From Aureimonas sp. AU20 (GTDB taxonomy: Bacteria > Pseudomonadota > Alphaproteobacteria > Rhizobiales > Rhizobiaceae): a stretch of DNA of 64,000 nucleotides. The position numbers and the translations under genes were made by a program. The notes below the pieces were generated by a model. It was not told where the DNA came from, did not search any database, and was given only the letters and a program-made list of their open reading frames with translations. The stretch is taken from NCBI RefSeq assembly GCF_001442755.1, contig NZ_CP006367.1, positions 744,001 through 808,000 of the forward strand. Direction: 5' to 3'. This document shows, piece by piece, positions 10,232 through 19,533 of the stretch; the first letter of the stretch is position 1, and each line of letters begins with the position of its first letter.

Positions 10232-11527
10232 ATGGCAGGCGGCACCGGGCGAGCGCGCATCGTCATTCTGGGCGGAGGCTCGGGCGGGCTGGAACTTGCC
10301 TCCCAGCTCGCTCACCACGGCAAGCTCGACGTGACGCTGGTGGACCGGGAGCTCGCCCATCTCTGGAAGCCCCGGCTGCACGAGTTCGCCGCCGGCACCG
10401 TGTCTTCCTCGCTCGCCGAAATGTCCTTCTACATGCTCGGCCAGATGCGCGGCTTCCGCTTCGAGCAGGGCAGCGTCGGCGCGCTCGACCACGACCGGCG
10501 CGAGGTGGTGCTGGCCGCCATTCCCGGCGAGGACGGCACGGTCGCGGCGCGCGAGCGGCGCGTACCCTATGACATCTGCGTCGTGGCGCTGGGCGGCGTC
10601 GTGCCCGATTTCGGCACGTCGGGCGTTCGGGAATATGCCGTGCGGCTCGACACCAAGGCCGATGCCGACCGGTTTCGCGATCGGTTCATCGCCACCATGA
10701 TCGAAGCGCGCGAATCGGGCGAGCCGGCCGAGGTGGTGATCGTCGGCTCGGGCGCGACGGGCACGGAGCTTGCCGCGCACCTGCGCCGCTCCGAGCGCGG
10801 CTTCTTCGACCAGACCAAGGCCGAGCGCCGCCGCAAGCTGCTTGGCATCACCATTCTAGAGGCCGCGCCCGAGATCATGCCCGGCGCCGAGCCGGAGCTG
10901 CGCCGGCAGCTCACCGAGCGTCTGCGCCATCTCGACATCAAGACCGTGACCGACGTGAACGTCTCGCGCATCGATCTCGACTCCGTTTATTCCAAGAGCG
11001 GCGAGCGCTGGCCCTGCGACCTCGCGGTCTGGGCTGCCGGGCTCGTCGGCAATCCGCTGCTCAAGGATCTCGGCCGCTTCGAGATGGACAAGCGTGGGCG
11101 TATCGTGGTGGACGCGACGCTGCGCAGCACGGTGGACGAGCATGTCTACGTCATGGGCGACGCGGCGAGCCTGACGCCGCCCGGCGCCAAACAGCCCCTG
11201 CCGCCGACCGCCCAGGCCGCCAGCCAGCAGGCCGACTATCTCACCGAGACCCTGCCCATCCTCGCCAGGGGCGATCCGGTCGAGCCCTTTCACTATTCCG
11301 ACAAGGGCCGGCTGATCTCGCTCGGCCGCGCGGGAGCGGTGGGCATGATCGGCTTCGGCGCCAAGGACGATTTCCTCATCCACGGCCACTTCGCCACCGC
11401 CGCCTACAACGCCCTGCAGCGCAAGCACCAGTGGCGCGTGCTCGGCCATGTCAGAGGCACGGTCGCCATCGCCGCCGACATGATCTCCCCGACCAAGGGC
11501 CCGGCGCTCAAGCTGCACGGCGACTGA
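10232..11527 (+). CDS. ndh: Type II NADH:quinone oxidoreductase (NDH-2)
   Basis: NDH-2 is a single-subunit, membrane-associated FAD enzyme that passes electrons from NADH to quinone without pumping protons. The 431-aa product begins with an FAD-binding GGGSGGLELA (residues 14-23). A second nucleotide-binding VIVGSGATGTELA lies around residue 172 and the FAD-contacting YVMGDAAS near residue 308, followed by PPTAQAASQQA. I chose ATG 10232 because AGAAGGGGAGCGA precedes it and the FAD motif is then correctly placed; a longer frame starts upstream at 10175. The protein lacks signal sequences, consistent with peripheral attachment. It converges on cobO. Confidence 0.9.
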   Translation: MAGGTGRARIVILGGGSGGLELASQLAHHGKLDVTLVDRELAHLWKPRLHEFAAGTVSSSLAEMSFYMLGQMRGFRFEQGSVGALDHDRREVVLAAIPGEDGTVAARERRVPYDICVVALGGVVPDFGTSGVREYAVRLDTKADADRFRDRFIATMIEARESGEPAEVVIVGSGATGTELAAHLRRSERGFFDQTKAERRRKLLGITILEAAPEIMPGAEPELRRQLTERLRHLDIKTVTDVNVSRIDLDSVYSKSGERWPCDLAVWAAGLVGNPLLKDLGRFEMDKRGRIVVDATLRSTVDEHVYVMGDAASLTPPGAKQPLPPTAQAASQQADYLTETLPILARGDPVEPFHYSDKGRLISLGRAGAVGMIGFGAKDDFLIHGHFATAAYNALQRKHQWRVLGHVRGTVAIAADMISPTKGPALKLHGD

Positions 11528-11564
11528 GACGCCCGGGCCGGGCTGGGGGGAAAAAGGCGAGGCG

Positions 11565-12206
11565 TCAGAACTCGATGCCGCGCTGCGCCTTGATGCCGGA
11601 GCGGAACGGGTGCTTCACCATCTCCATCTCGGTGACGAGATCGGCGAACTCGATCAGCTCTTCGCGCGCGTTGCGGCCGGTGATGACGACATGCTTCATC
11701 TCCGGCTTGTGGTCGCGCAGGAAGTCCACGATCTCCTCGACCGGGAGATAGTCGTAGCGCAGGACGATGTTCAGCTCGTCCAGGATCACCATGTCGTGCT
11801 CCTCGTCGGCGATCATCGCCTTGGCCCGCTCCCAGGCGGCGCGGGCGGCGGCGATGTCGCGCTGTCGGTCCTGCGTTTCCCAGGTGAAGCCGTCGCCCAT
11901 GGCGGTGATCGTCACCTCGCCCTCGAAGCGCTCCAGCGCGCGCCGCTCCCCCGTTTCCCACTTGCCCTTCACGAACTGCACGATGCCGACCTTCATGCCG
12001 TTGCCGAGCGCGCGGAAAACGAGGCCGAAGGCGGCGGTGGACTTGCCCTTGCCCTTGCCGGTGTGAACGATGACGAGGCCCTTTTCCTGCGTCTTGGTGG
12101 CGAGAATCTTGTCACGCGCGGCCTTCTTCTTGCGCATCTTTTCGGCGTGGCGGGCGTCGAGCTCTTCCTCGCTCATGGCGGCGACAAGGGGGGATTTCTC
12201 ACTCAT
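11565..12206 (-). CDS. cobO: Corrinoid adenosyltransferase CobO
   Basis: CobO transfers the adenosyl group from ATP to the cobalt of cob(I)yrinate a,c-diamide. The 213-aa protein carries the P-loop variant TGKGKGKSTAAFGL near residue 49, IVQFVKGKWETGER, the Walker B-like MVILDELNIVLRYDYL and the family C-terminus HPFRSGIKAQRGIEF. It is the last gene of the riboswitch-headed minus operon and overlaps the cobN stop by ATGA. The basic N-terminal extension (about 40 residues) is usual for this family. Confidence 0.96.
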   Translation of the reverse strand: MSEKSPLVAAMSEEELDARHAEKMRKKKAARDKILATKTQEKGLVIVHTGKGKGKSTAAFGLVFRALGNGMKVGIVQFVKGKWETGERRALERFEGEVTITAMGDGFTWETQDRQRDIAAARAAWERAKAMIADEEHDMVILDELNIVLRYDYLPVEEIVDFLRDHKPEMKHVVITGRNAREELIEFADLVTEMEMVKHPFRSGIKAQRGIEF

Positions 12207-15200
12207 GGCAACGCTTCCTCCGCCGCAAGGGCGCTGGGTTCGAGGGCACCGGATTCGAGTGCACTGGGTTCGAGGGCGAATCTGACGGAGTTGGAGCGCG
12301 GATGCCAGAGCCCGCGCCTGATGGCCTCGGCAAAGCGCCGGCGCATTTCGGCCAGCGCCGCCGGGTTGTTTCGGGCCAGGAAGTCCAAGACCTCTCCATC
12401 CTCCAGAAAGGCGGCGTGGACGAGGTCGAAATGCCGGTCGGCCACGTCATGGGTGGTGGCGGCGAAGGCGAAGAGATAGTCCACCGTCGCCGTCATCTCG
12501 AAGGCGCCCTTGTAGCCGTGGCGCATGACGCCGGCGATCCATTTCGGGTTCACCACGCGGGCGCGCACGACGCGGGCGATCTCCTCGTCCAGCCGGCGCA
12601 CCACGGGGCGCTCGGGGCGCGAGTGGTCGTTGTGGTAGCCGACTGGGGCACGGCCGGAGAGCGTTTCCACCGCCGCCGACATGCCGCCTTCGAACTGGTA
12701 GTAGTCGTCGGAATCCAGAAGGTCGTGCTCGCGATTGTCCTGGTTCTGCACCACGGCCTCGACGCTCGTGAGCCGCCGCTCCAGGCATTCGCGCGCCGGC
12801 AGGCCTTCGGCCTCCGCGCCATAAGCATAGGCGCCCCAATGGAGATAGGCGTCGGCAAGATCCGCCCGGCTGGTCCAGCCGCCCTCGTCGATCAGCGCCT
12901 GCAACCCCGCGCCATAGGCGCCGGGCTTGGAGCCGAAAACGCGGTGGCCGGCGAGTTGGCGCGCCTTATCGGGCGCGAGGCCCCGCGCCTCGGCCTCAGT
13001 CGCCTCGCGCCGCATCCGCTCGGCGATCGGGTTTTCGGCCGGGTCCTCGTCCAGGGCGCCGATCGCCCGAGCGGCCCGGTCCACGAGCGCGATCTGGTCG
13101 GGAAAGGCGTCGCGGAAGAAGCCGGACACGCGCAGCGTCACGTCCACCCGCGGCCGTCCGAGCCGGGCGAGCGGCACGATTTCGAAGCCGGTGACGCGGC
13201 CCGACGCGCGATCCCATGTCGGCTTGGCGCCCATCAGGGCGAGCGCTTGAGCGATGTCGTCGCCGCCCGTGCGCATGTTCGCCGTGCCCCAGGCGGTGAG
13301 GCCGACCGAACTCAGCCATTCGCCCTGGTCCTGGAAATGGCGCTCCACCAGCCGCTCGGCCGACAGGCGGCCGAGGCGCCAGGCCGCTTCCGTCGGCACG
13401 GCGCGCGTGTCGACGGAGAAGAAGTTTCGCCCTGTCGGCAGCGTGTCGGGCCGCCCGCGCGTCGGCGCGCCGGAAGGGCCGGGGGCGACGAAGCAGCCCT
13501 CCAAGCCCTGCAAGAGCCCCGCGATCTCCGCCGCGCCGCAGGCGGTGACGCTGGGCCTAAGCCGTGTTTCGATCTCGCCCAGCACGGCCGCCGTGCGGCT
13601 CCAGCCGGGCTCGGCCGCGTCCTCGCCCGCGACAAGGCGGGCGGCCAGGAGTTCGATCCGCTCGACCGTGTCGCCCACTGTGCGCCAGGGGTCTGTGGAC
13701 AGGCTGTGAAGAACCTTGGGGCGAGGGCCGGCCCAGCTTGTGGAAAAGTCGCAGTCCAGCGGATCGAAGCCGAGCGCGAGATCGTCCGCCAGCGCCCGGT
13801 GCAGCGAGGCGTCGGGGCCTTCCGTGCCGCGCGGCAGGCGGGCGAGCGCGACCGTGAGGTCGGTGAGCAGCCGTCCCTCGGGCGCGACGCCGAAGACATG
13901 CAGCCCGTCGCGGATCTGAAGTTCCTTGAGATCGCAGAGCCAAGCGTCGAGCTTGCCCAGCGCCTCGTCGCCCGCCTCGCCGGGCGCGAGCCCCGCATCG
14001 GCGCCGAGCCCGCTCGCCTCCAGAAGCGCCAGAATGTCCTTGCGCAGGAGCGCGGCGCGTCTCGCGTCGCCCTGGTTCGCCTCGTAATACTCGTCCACCA
14101 GCTTTTCCAGATCGCGCGCCGGGCCGTGGCTTTCGGCGCGCGTGAGCGGCGGGGTCAGGTGGTCGATGATGACGGCCGAGGTCCGACGCTTGGCCTGCGT
14201 CCCCTCGCCGGGATCGTTGACGATGAACGGGTAGAGATGCGGCAGGGGGCCAAGGATCGCCTCGGGCCAGCAGCGCTCCGACAGCGCCAGGGCCTTGCCC
14301 GGCAGCCATTCCAGATTGCCGTGCTTGCCCATGTGGATGAGCGCATCGGCGCCGAACTGCTCGCGCAAGAAGGCGTAGAAGGCGAGATAGCCATGCGGCG
14401 GCACGAGGTCCGGCGCGTGATAGGTTTCCTTCGGGTCGATATTGTAGCCGCGCGCCGGCTGGATGCCGACGGTGACTTGACCGAACCGGGCGAGCGGCAG
14501 GCAGAAGCCCCGCGCGGGATCGAAGAACGGGTCGGCTTCCGGCGCACCCCAGCGCTCCACCATCGCGGCCTGCAATTCGGGAGGTAAGCCGGCAAAAGCA
14601 CTGAGATAGGCGTCGAGCGAAAGGGTCTCGCGGACGATGCGCCCGGCGCGCTCGCCCGAATTGGTCGGTCCGGCCTGGAGATGCTCCACCAACGCATTGC
14701 CGCTTCGGGGAAAGTCCGACAGCCCATAGCCTGCGTCGCGCAGCGCCTCCAGAACGCGCACCGTACCGGCCGGCGTGTCGAGCCCGACGCCATTGCCGAT
14801 GCGCCCGTCCCGGTTGGGATAGTTGGCGAGCACGATCGCGACGCGCCGCTCCCTGGGGCCAAGCATGCGCAAACGGGCCCAGCGGCGGGCCAGCTCCGCC
14901 ACGAAGCGCAGGCGATCGGGCTCCGGCCGGTGCGACACGAGATCGATCTCGGTCAAGGCGTCCCATTCCGCCGCGCTCTTGAAGGCGATGGCGCGGCTGA
15001 GAACGCGCCCGTCCACCTCCGGCAGGGCGACGCTCATGGCGAGGTCCCGCGCGGAGAGGCCTTGGCTCGAGCGCTCCCAGGCCTCGCGCGCGCCGCTCGC
15101 CAGCACCGCCTGCAACACCACGGCGCCGGTCTCGTCCAGCACCGTGCCCTTGTGCGCGGCGCCCGGCGTGGAGACGGCAAAGCCCGTGAGATTGACGACC

Positions 15201-15973
15201 ACGCCAGGGGGATGGCGCGCGAAGATCGCACGCAGCGTCTCGACGCTGACGGGGTCCTTCAAGCTGCTGACGAAGAGCGGCAGGGGCGCCAGCCCTTGGG
15301 TCTCCAGCGCGTCGCACAGGGCCTCGACCGCCTCCGTCTGTCCGCTCTGCACCAGCGCGCGATAGAAGATGACGGGCACGACCGGGCGAGGATCGCCCTC
15401 GCTCAGGGCTTCGCCCCGCGTGAGCAGCCCCGCCTTGAGGATCGGGCGCGGTTCGCCCGCCGGCCCCTCGCCCGTCAGCGGCTCGCCCTTCAGCAGCGCG
15501 CGGCAGCTTTCCAGAAATCCATCCGCATTCGCCGCGCCGCCTTCGCAAAGGAAGCGCCAGAGGCGATGGCGCGTCTCGGGAACGAGCGTGGAAAACCGGT
15601 CGAGCCCAGGGTCGGGCTTGTCGTCGCCGGGCAGGATGGCGAGGTCGAACCCGCCCGCCCGCGCCGCCGCCAGCAGCGCCTCGCATCCATGCGGCCAGTA
15701 GCGCTCGCCGCCGAGCAGCCGCACCACGACGAGCCGCGCCCCCCCGCCCATGCGGGCGAGATAGGTGTCGACCGACATCGGGTGCGACAGGCGCAGGAGA
15801 TTGGCGAGGCGCAGCTCGGCCGAGCCGAGACCCAGCCGGCGTGCCGCGCCGGCCAGCGCCGCGAGCTCGGTGTCGGCGGCCGAGAGAAACAGGATCTCGC
15901 CGGGGCTCTGCCCGAGATCCACCGCCTCCGCGCCGTCCGCGATCGTTCCGCGCTGCGCGGCGAGGAGATGCAA
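12203..15973 (-). CDS. cobN: Cobaltochelatase subunit CobN
   Basis: CobN is the large subunit of the ATP-dependent cobalt chelatase that, with CobS and CobT, inserts cobalt into hydrogenobyrinate a,c-diamide in the aerobic pathway. The 1256-aa length is normal. Landmarks include ANYPNRDGRIGNGVGLDTPAG, GYNIDPKETYHAPDLVPPHG (in part), HMGKHGNLEWLPGKALALS and DPGEGTQAKRRTSAVIIDHL. The C-terminal KPGAYGAGLQALID, YEFEGG-like YYQFEGGM and NPKWIAGVMRHGYKGAFEM are also present. The gene overlaps cobO (ATGA) and follows cobW by six bases. No cobS or cobT is present in this window, so they must be elsewhere or absent. Confidence 0.97.
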   Translation of the reverse strand: MHLLAAQRGTIADGAEAVDLGQSPGEILFLSAADTELAALAGAARRLGLGSAELRLANLLRLSHPMSVDTYLARMGGGARLVVVRLLGGERYWPHGCEALLAAARAGGFDLAILPGDDKPDPGLDRFSTLVPETRHRLWRFLCEGGAANADGFLESCRALLKGEPLTGEGPAGEPRPILKAGLLTRGEALSEGDPRPVVPVIFYRALVQSGQTEAVEALCDALETQGLAPLPLFVSSLKDPVSVETLRAIFARHPPGVVVNLTGFAVSTPGAAHKGTVLDETGAVVLQAVLASGAREAWERSSQGLSARDLAMSVALPEVDGRVLSRAIAFKSAAEWDALTEIDLVSHRPEPDRLRFVAELARRWARLRMLGPRERRVAIVLANYPNRDGRIGNGVGLDTPAGTVRVLEALRDAGYGLSDFPRSGNALVEHLQAGPTNSGERAGRIVRETLSLDAYLSAFAGLPPELQAAMVERWGAPEADPFFDPARGFCLPLARFGQVTVGIQPARGYNIDPKETYHAPDLVPPHGYLAFYAFLREQFGADALIHMGKHGNLEWLPGKALALSERCWPEAILGPLPHLYPFIVNDPGEGTQAKRRTSAVIIDHLTPPLTRAESHGPARDLEKLVDEYYEANQGDARRAALLRKDILALLEASGLGADAGLAPGEAGDEALGKLDAWLCDLKELQIRDGLHVFGVAPEGRLLTDLTVALARLPRGTEGPDASLHRALADDLALGFDPLDCDFSTSWAGPRPKVLHSLSTDPWRTVGDTVERIELLAARLVAGEDAAEPGWSRTAAVLGEIETRLRPSVTACGAAEIAGLLQGLEGCFVAPGPSGAPTRGRPDTLPTGRNFFSVDTRAVPTEAAWRLGRLSAERLVERHFQDQGEWLSSVGLTAWGTANMRTGGDDIAQALALMGAKPTWDRASGRVTGFEIVPLARLGRPRVDVTLRVSGFFRDAFPDQIALVDRAARAIGALDEDPAENPIAERMRREATEAEARGLAPDKARQLAGHRVFGSKPGAYGAGLQALIDEGGWTSRADLADAYLHWGAYAYGAEAEGLPARECLERRLTSVEAVVQNQDNREHDLLDSDDYYQFEGGMSAAVETLSGRAPVGYHNDHSRPERPVVRRLDEEIARVVRARVVNPKWIAGVMRHGYKGAFEMTATVDYLFAFAATTHDVADRHFDLVHAAFLEDGEVLDFLARNNPAALAEMRRRFAEAIRRGLWHPRSNSVRFALEPSALESGALEPSALAAEEALP

Positions 15974-15979
15974 GGCCGC

Positions 15980-17059
15980 TTACTCCGCCGCCGCCTGGGC
16001 TTCAGTGGAGGCGAGCGCGGCGATGGCGGCGCGGATCGCCCCCTCGTTTTCCTCGATCGCGTCGTGCAGGCCGATCACCACGAGACGGGTCGCGCGCGCT
16101 TCGCCGGGCGCGAAGGGCCGGTCGTAATAGGCCTCGACGCGCCCGCCGACGGCCTGCACGAGAAGCCGCGCCGCCTTGCCTTCGACGGCCGCGAAGCCCT
16201 TGAGGCGCAGGATGTCGTGCGCGGCGATCAGACCCTTCAGCCCGTCCACGAACCGGTCGGGCGAAGCGAGCGGGCGGGTCTCCACCACGATGCTCTCGAA
16301 ATCGTCGTGGTCGTGCGCCACGCCGCCCTCGTGCTCGATCTCGTGATGCGAGCGGCGCTCGTGGATGTGGTCCTCCGTGCCGCTGGCAAGGCCCAGAAGC
16401 ACGTCGGCCGGCAGCTTGCCCTGGCTCGCCGTCACGAGGGCGAGCTTGCGCCCGGCGACAAGGGTTACCTCCTCGCGCACGCGGGCTAGCTCCTCGTCCG
16501 AGACGAGATCGGCCTTGGACAGAACGAGAAGGTCGGCGGCGCGGATCTGGTCCTCGAACAGCTCTTCCAGCGGGTTGTCATGATCGAGGCTTTCGTCGGC
16601 CTCGCGCTGCGCCTGAACCTTCGCCTCGTCGTCGGCAAAGCGCCCGGCCGCAACCGCCGCCGCATCGATCACGGTGACGACGCCGTCCACGGTGACGCGG
16701 GCCTTCACCTCGGGCCAGTTGAAGGCGGCCACCAGCGGCTGAGGCAGGGCGAGGCCGGAGGTCTCGATCACGATATGGTCGAGCCGGTCCGCGTGCTCCA
16801 GCAGCTTTTCCATGGTGGGAATGAAGTCGTCGGCGACCGTGCAGCAGATGCATCCGTTGGTGAGTTCGACCACATCCTCCTCGCGGCAGGTCTCCACGCC
16901 GCAGCCTTTCAGGATGTCGCCGTCGACGCCGAGATCGCCGAACTCGTTGATGACGAGGGCGATGCGCCGGCCCTCGGCATTCTGCAGGAGGTTGCGGATC
17001 AGCGTGGTTTTGCCGGCGCCTAGAAAGCCGGTGACGACGGTGGCGGGAATCTTGCGCAT
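15980..17059 (-). CDS. cobW: CobW-type metallochaperone GTPase (COG0523)
   Basis: COG0523 GTPases deliver metals to target enzymes; CobW is associated with cobalt supply for cobalamin synthesis. The 359-aa protein has the P-loop VTGFLGAGKTTLIRNLL, the metal-binding GCICC, ETSGLALPQP and a SKADLV guanine-specificity element. A His-rich linker (HIHERRSHHEIEHEGG and HDHDD, residues about 230-250) precedes the CobW C-terminal domain. The His stretch is an additional likely metal ligand. The position between cobP and cobN, with gaps of six bases or less, fits the classic cobPWN order of rhizobia. Confidence 0.95.
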   Translation of the reverse strand: MRKIPATVVTGFLGAGKTTLIRNLLQNAEGRRIALVINEFGDLGVDGDILKGCGVETCREEDVVELTNGCICCTVADDFIPTMEKLLEHADRLDHIVIETSGLALPQPLVAAFNWPEVKARVTVDGVVTVIDAAAVAAGRFADDEAKVQAQREADESLDHDNPLEELFEDQIRAADLLVLSKADLVSDEELARVREEVTLVAGRKLALVTASQGKLPADVLLGLASGTEDHIHERRSHHEIEHEGGVAHDHDDFESIVVETRPLASPDRFVDGLKGLIAAHDILRLKGFAAVEGKAARLLVQAVGGRVEAYYDRPFAPGEARATRLVVIGLHDAIEENEGAIRAAIAALASTEAQAAAE

Positions 17060-17063
17060 GAGA

Positions 17064-17576
17064 TCAGCCTTTGAGAGGGAGGGGCAGGCCGGCGGCGACG
17101 AAGGTGACGCGGTCTGCCAGCGCTGCGATCTGTTGGTGAAGACGCCCGGCCTCGTCGCGAAAGCGCCGGGCGAGCTTGTTTTCGGGGACGATGGATAGGC
17201 CGACCTCGTTGGAGACGAGCACCACGAACCCGGGCAGGGGGCCGCGTAGCGTCTCGCACAGGCGCGCCGCCTCAGCCGGAATGTCGGCCTCGCTGAAAAG
17301 GAGATTGCTGAGCCAGAGCGTCAGGCAGTCCACCAGGAGGGCGCGGCCCTCGCCCGCCTCGCGCCGCAGCGCGCCGGCAAGATCCAGCGGCTCCGCCACC
17401 GTCAGCCAGGGCGCGGGGCGGCGCGCCTGATGATGGGCGATGCGCTCCTCCATCTCGGTATCGAAGGCCTGGCCCGTCGCGAGATAGACGGGCTGGAGGC
17501 CGGAGGCCATGACGAGGGTTTCGGCATGGTGGCTCTTGCCCGAGCGCGCGCCGCCGAGAACGAAGTGAACGCTCAC
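17064..17576 (-). CDS. cobP: Adenosylcobinamide kinase/guanylyltransferase CobP (CobU)
   Basis: CobP phosphorylates adenosylcobinamide and transfers GMP to form AdoCbi-GDP. The 170-aa product has the P-loop VLGGARSGKSHHAE at residues 6-19, followed by YLATGQAFDTEMEERI, HHQARRPAPW, LVDCLTLWLSNLL and VSNEVGLSIVPEN. A GTG at 17574-17576 is the start: it gives the exact family N-terminus and overlaps the cbtA stop (GTGA). The longer open frame upstream has no similarity. Confidence 0.93.
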   Translation of the reverse strand: MSVHFVLGGARSGKSHHAETLVMASGLQPVYLATGQAFDTEMEERIAHHQARRPAPWLTVAEPLDLAGALRREAGEGRALLVDCLTLWLSNLLFSEADIPAEAARLCETLRGPLPGFVVLVSNEVGLSIVPENKLARRFRDEAGRLHQQIAALADRVTFVAAGLPLPLKG

Positions 17577-18307
17577 GCCGAGAGGGCCGCGGCCCGGCGC
17601 TCGTTTCGCACCAGCCGATCGCTGGCGAGCCCGGCGCCGAGGCCGATCAGCACCCAGAACAGGGCCGAGACGGCGAGCGAGGCGACGGCGAACTCGGCCG
17701 CCAGCGTCGGCGGAATGGGGCTGGCCAGATCGGCGGGATGGGGCGCGGCGAAGAGATGCGGCGCGACGAGAAGCGCGAGGCCCGCGAGCCGCGCGGCGGT
17801 GGAGCCGCGCAGAACGACCAGCCAGAGCCCGGCCACGGATGCGCCGACGGTGGCGAGCCACCAGAGCTGACGGGCGGCCAGATCGGCGGCCGGCATGGCG
17901 GGAAGCTCCGGCGGCAGGCCGAGCGCGGGGGCGAGCGTCACGGCGCCGAAGCCGGCCAGGCCCCAGAGCGCGCCGTTGCGGAACGTCAGCGGCCGGTTGG
18001 CGGCCAAGCTCGCGGCGGCGAGCAACAGCGCGAAGCCGCAGCCGAGCACGAGATTGGCCAGGATCGAGCCGCCGGTGCGGCTTTCCACCAGCGTCGTCGC
18101 CTCGCCGCCCTCGTGGCCGGAATGGGCGAGCGCGGGGGAAACGAGAGCAAGGCCGGCGGCATGGTCGTGGCCGGCGGGCGCGCCGCCTTCCTCGTAGACT
18201 TCCGCCGCGAGGATCAGGGGAACGAGCTTGGCCTGCTGAACGGGCGTGACGAGCAAGCCGGCGAAAAGGCCGGCGAAGATCGCGGCCGAAAGGGTGCGGG
18301 TGAGCAT
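17573..18307 (-). CDS. cbtA: CbtA family cobalt transporter subunit
   Basis: CbtA is a predicted cobalt permease subunit, usually found under B12 riboswitch control with CbtB. The 244-aa protein has about five transmembrane segments. Typical features are the N-terminal AIFAGLFAGLLVTPVQQ, an early loop with His-containing AGHDHAAG and AHSGHEGG stretches, LTFRNGALWGLAGF, and P-rich LGLPPELPAMPAADL followed by RQLWW. Cobalt import rests on comparative genomics of the family rather than direct evidence here. The gene is 114 bases downstream of cbtB and overlaps cobP. Confidence 0.92.
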   Translation of the reverse strand: MLTRTLSAAIFAGLFAGLLVTPVQQAKLVPLILAAEVYEEGGAPAGHDHAAGLALVSPALAHSGHEGGEATTLVESRTGGSILANLVLGCGFALLLAAASLAANRPLTFRNGALWGLAGFGAVTLAPALGLPPELPAMPAADLAARQLWWLATVGASVAGLWLVVLRGSTAARLAGLALLVAPHLFAAPHPADLASPIPPTLAAEFAVASLAVSALFWVLIGLGAGLASDRLVRNERRAAALSA

Positions 18308-18421
18308 GGGCGAAATCCTGCGCGCGGACGGGGCTCGCGGGCGAGCGCGCGTCCGAAAAGACGAGACGAATCCGGGTTCAGCGTCGGCTGGCGAGATGCG
18401 GTGCGACGGAGCGGGGAGGCG

Positions 18422-18607
18422 TCAGTGGCAGGGAAGGCCCATGGCGTGGCGGGCGTCGTGCACGGTGTCGTGCAGCGCGTCGGCGCTGGCAAAGCCCGCG
18501 CCCCAGACGAGGAATGCGCCGAGCGACAGGGCGAAAGCGGCGACGAGAAGGCGCGTCTGCGCCGGTGCGTCGGTGTGAGGAACGGCCGGTGCGGCGGTTC
18601 GGATCAT
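18422..18607 (-). CDS. cbtB: CbtB family cobalt transporter small subunit
   Basis: A 61-aa protein with one hydrophobic helix (RLLVAAFALSLGAFLVWGAG) and the diagnostic C-terminal metal-binding tail HDTVHDARHAMGLPCH, where CbtB proteins keep several His plus a terminal Cys-His. ATG 18605-18607 follows CGGAGG at good spacing; a longer frame starting further upstream is less likely. It is the first gene after the cobalamin riboswitch, so transport genes lead the operon. Confidence 0.93.
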   Translation of the reverse strand: MIRTAAPAVPHTDAPAQTRLLVAAFALSLGAFLVWGAGFASADALHDTVHDARHAMGLPCH

Positions 18608-18652
18608 GGCATCAACCTCCGTGACGGCGGCCGACATGGCCGCCTTCGCAAG

Positions 18653-18863
18653 GGATGGCAGGTCTCCTGGCTCGCGGGTCACGGGTCCTCTCCTGCCTTC
18701 CCGGGCCGCGAGGCCCAGTGGCGTTTCCGGCGGAAAGACCGCCGGTGAAGAAACCTCGCCGCTCTACAGTCGCGGGGTCGGCTGCGATCCGGGCCCTTGG
18801 TTTAAGTCGGCCCTTCGCATTCCCTCTTAGCCCGCGCACGCATGTCGCGCCGCGGGACCATCC
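18653..18863 (-). promoter_or_regulatory. Cobalamin (B12/AdoCbl) riboswitch
   Basis: On the minus strand the leader contains the conserved core GCCACTGG, the GAGGGAATGCG element, CCCGCGACTGTA and the B12 box AGCCAGGAGACCTGCC (18672 to 18657). The outer P1 helix can form between GGATGG (18863-18858) and CCATCC (18658-18653). It ends about 45 bases before the cbtB start. Ligand binding should shut off cbtB-cbtA-cobP-cobW-cobN-cobO when cobalamin is plentiful, most likely by blocking translation initiation, as I see no T-run terminator. Confidence 0.93.
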
Positions 18864-18993
18864 AGCGCGGGAGGATAAACCCCCTGGGCCTCAAGTCAAA
18901 CGATTCAGGGAGATAGGCGACGAGGCGTCTGTCATCTCGTCAAGCTGCGGATGCGCCGTCCGGCTCACGCCAGCCAGGCGGCGCATTCGCCTA

Positions 18994-19371
18994 TCAGCCG
19001 GTCGGCATCGCCTTTTCCAAGGCGCTGAGGATCAGCGCCGAACTGACGGGCTTGGGCAGGAAGCGCGCCTGCCGGGGCAGGTCGCTCGCGTCCGGCTGAA
19101 CCCGGCCGGAGCAGACCACGATCGACACCTGCGGCCAGCGCGCGGCGACCTGGCGCGCCAGATCGATCCCGTCGATCGGGCCGGGCATCTCGATATCGGT
19201 GTAGAGCAGTTCGATCGTTTCGGTGTCCGCCAGATGGCGGAGCGCCTGGGTCGTGTTGGCGGCTTCCAGCACGGTGAAGCCGGCGTCCTCCAGGAGGTCG
19301 ACGGCCTCCATGCGCAGGAGGGGTTCATCCTCGGCGACGAGGGCAACGGCATGTTTTGCTGGCGTGCTCAT
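18994..19371 (-). CDS. Single-domain response regulator (CheY-like receiver)
   Basis: A 125-aa stand-alone receiver with the acidic pair in VAEDEP (residues 12-17), the phosphoacceptor Asp in LYTDIEMPG, a Ser/Thr switch in VVCSGR and the conserved Lys in FLPKPVS. No output domain is present, so it probably acts by protein contact or as a phosphate relay. It lies 162 bases downstream of the HWE histidine kinase on the same strand, its likely partner. ATG 19369-19371 is chosen because the receiver fold begins seven residues later; an upstream extension is not conserved. Confidence 0.88.
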   Translation of the reverse strand: MSTPAKHAVALVAEDEPLLRMEAVDLLEDAGFTVLEAANTTQALRHLADTETIELLYTDIEMPGPIDGIDLARQVAARWPQVSIVVCSGRVQPDASDLPRQARFLPKPVSSALILSALEKAMPTG

Positions 19372-19533
19372 GTCCGATAAAGGCGCGAACACCGGAAAGG
19401 TTTCCAGTCTACGAACCCAGCCAACGACTTGCTTCGAATCGCCATTTTTCTGTGTCGTTCCGCATCGCTCTGCCACCTCGAATCAGCCTCTGAAATCAGC
19501 GGCGGCTGAGCTGTGAGAGCTCGCAAGACGCCT

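Noticed and set aside
12302..14587. A 761-codon plus-strand open frame antisense to cobN
   Set aside because: CobN is unambiguous on the other strand, and the antisense product has shadow composition with no recognisable domain.
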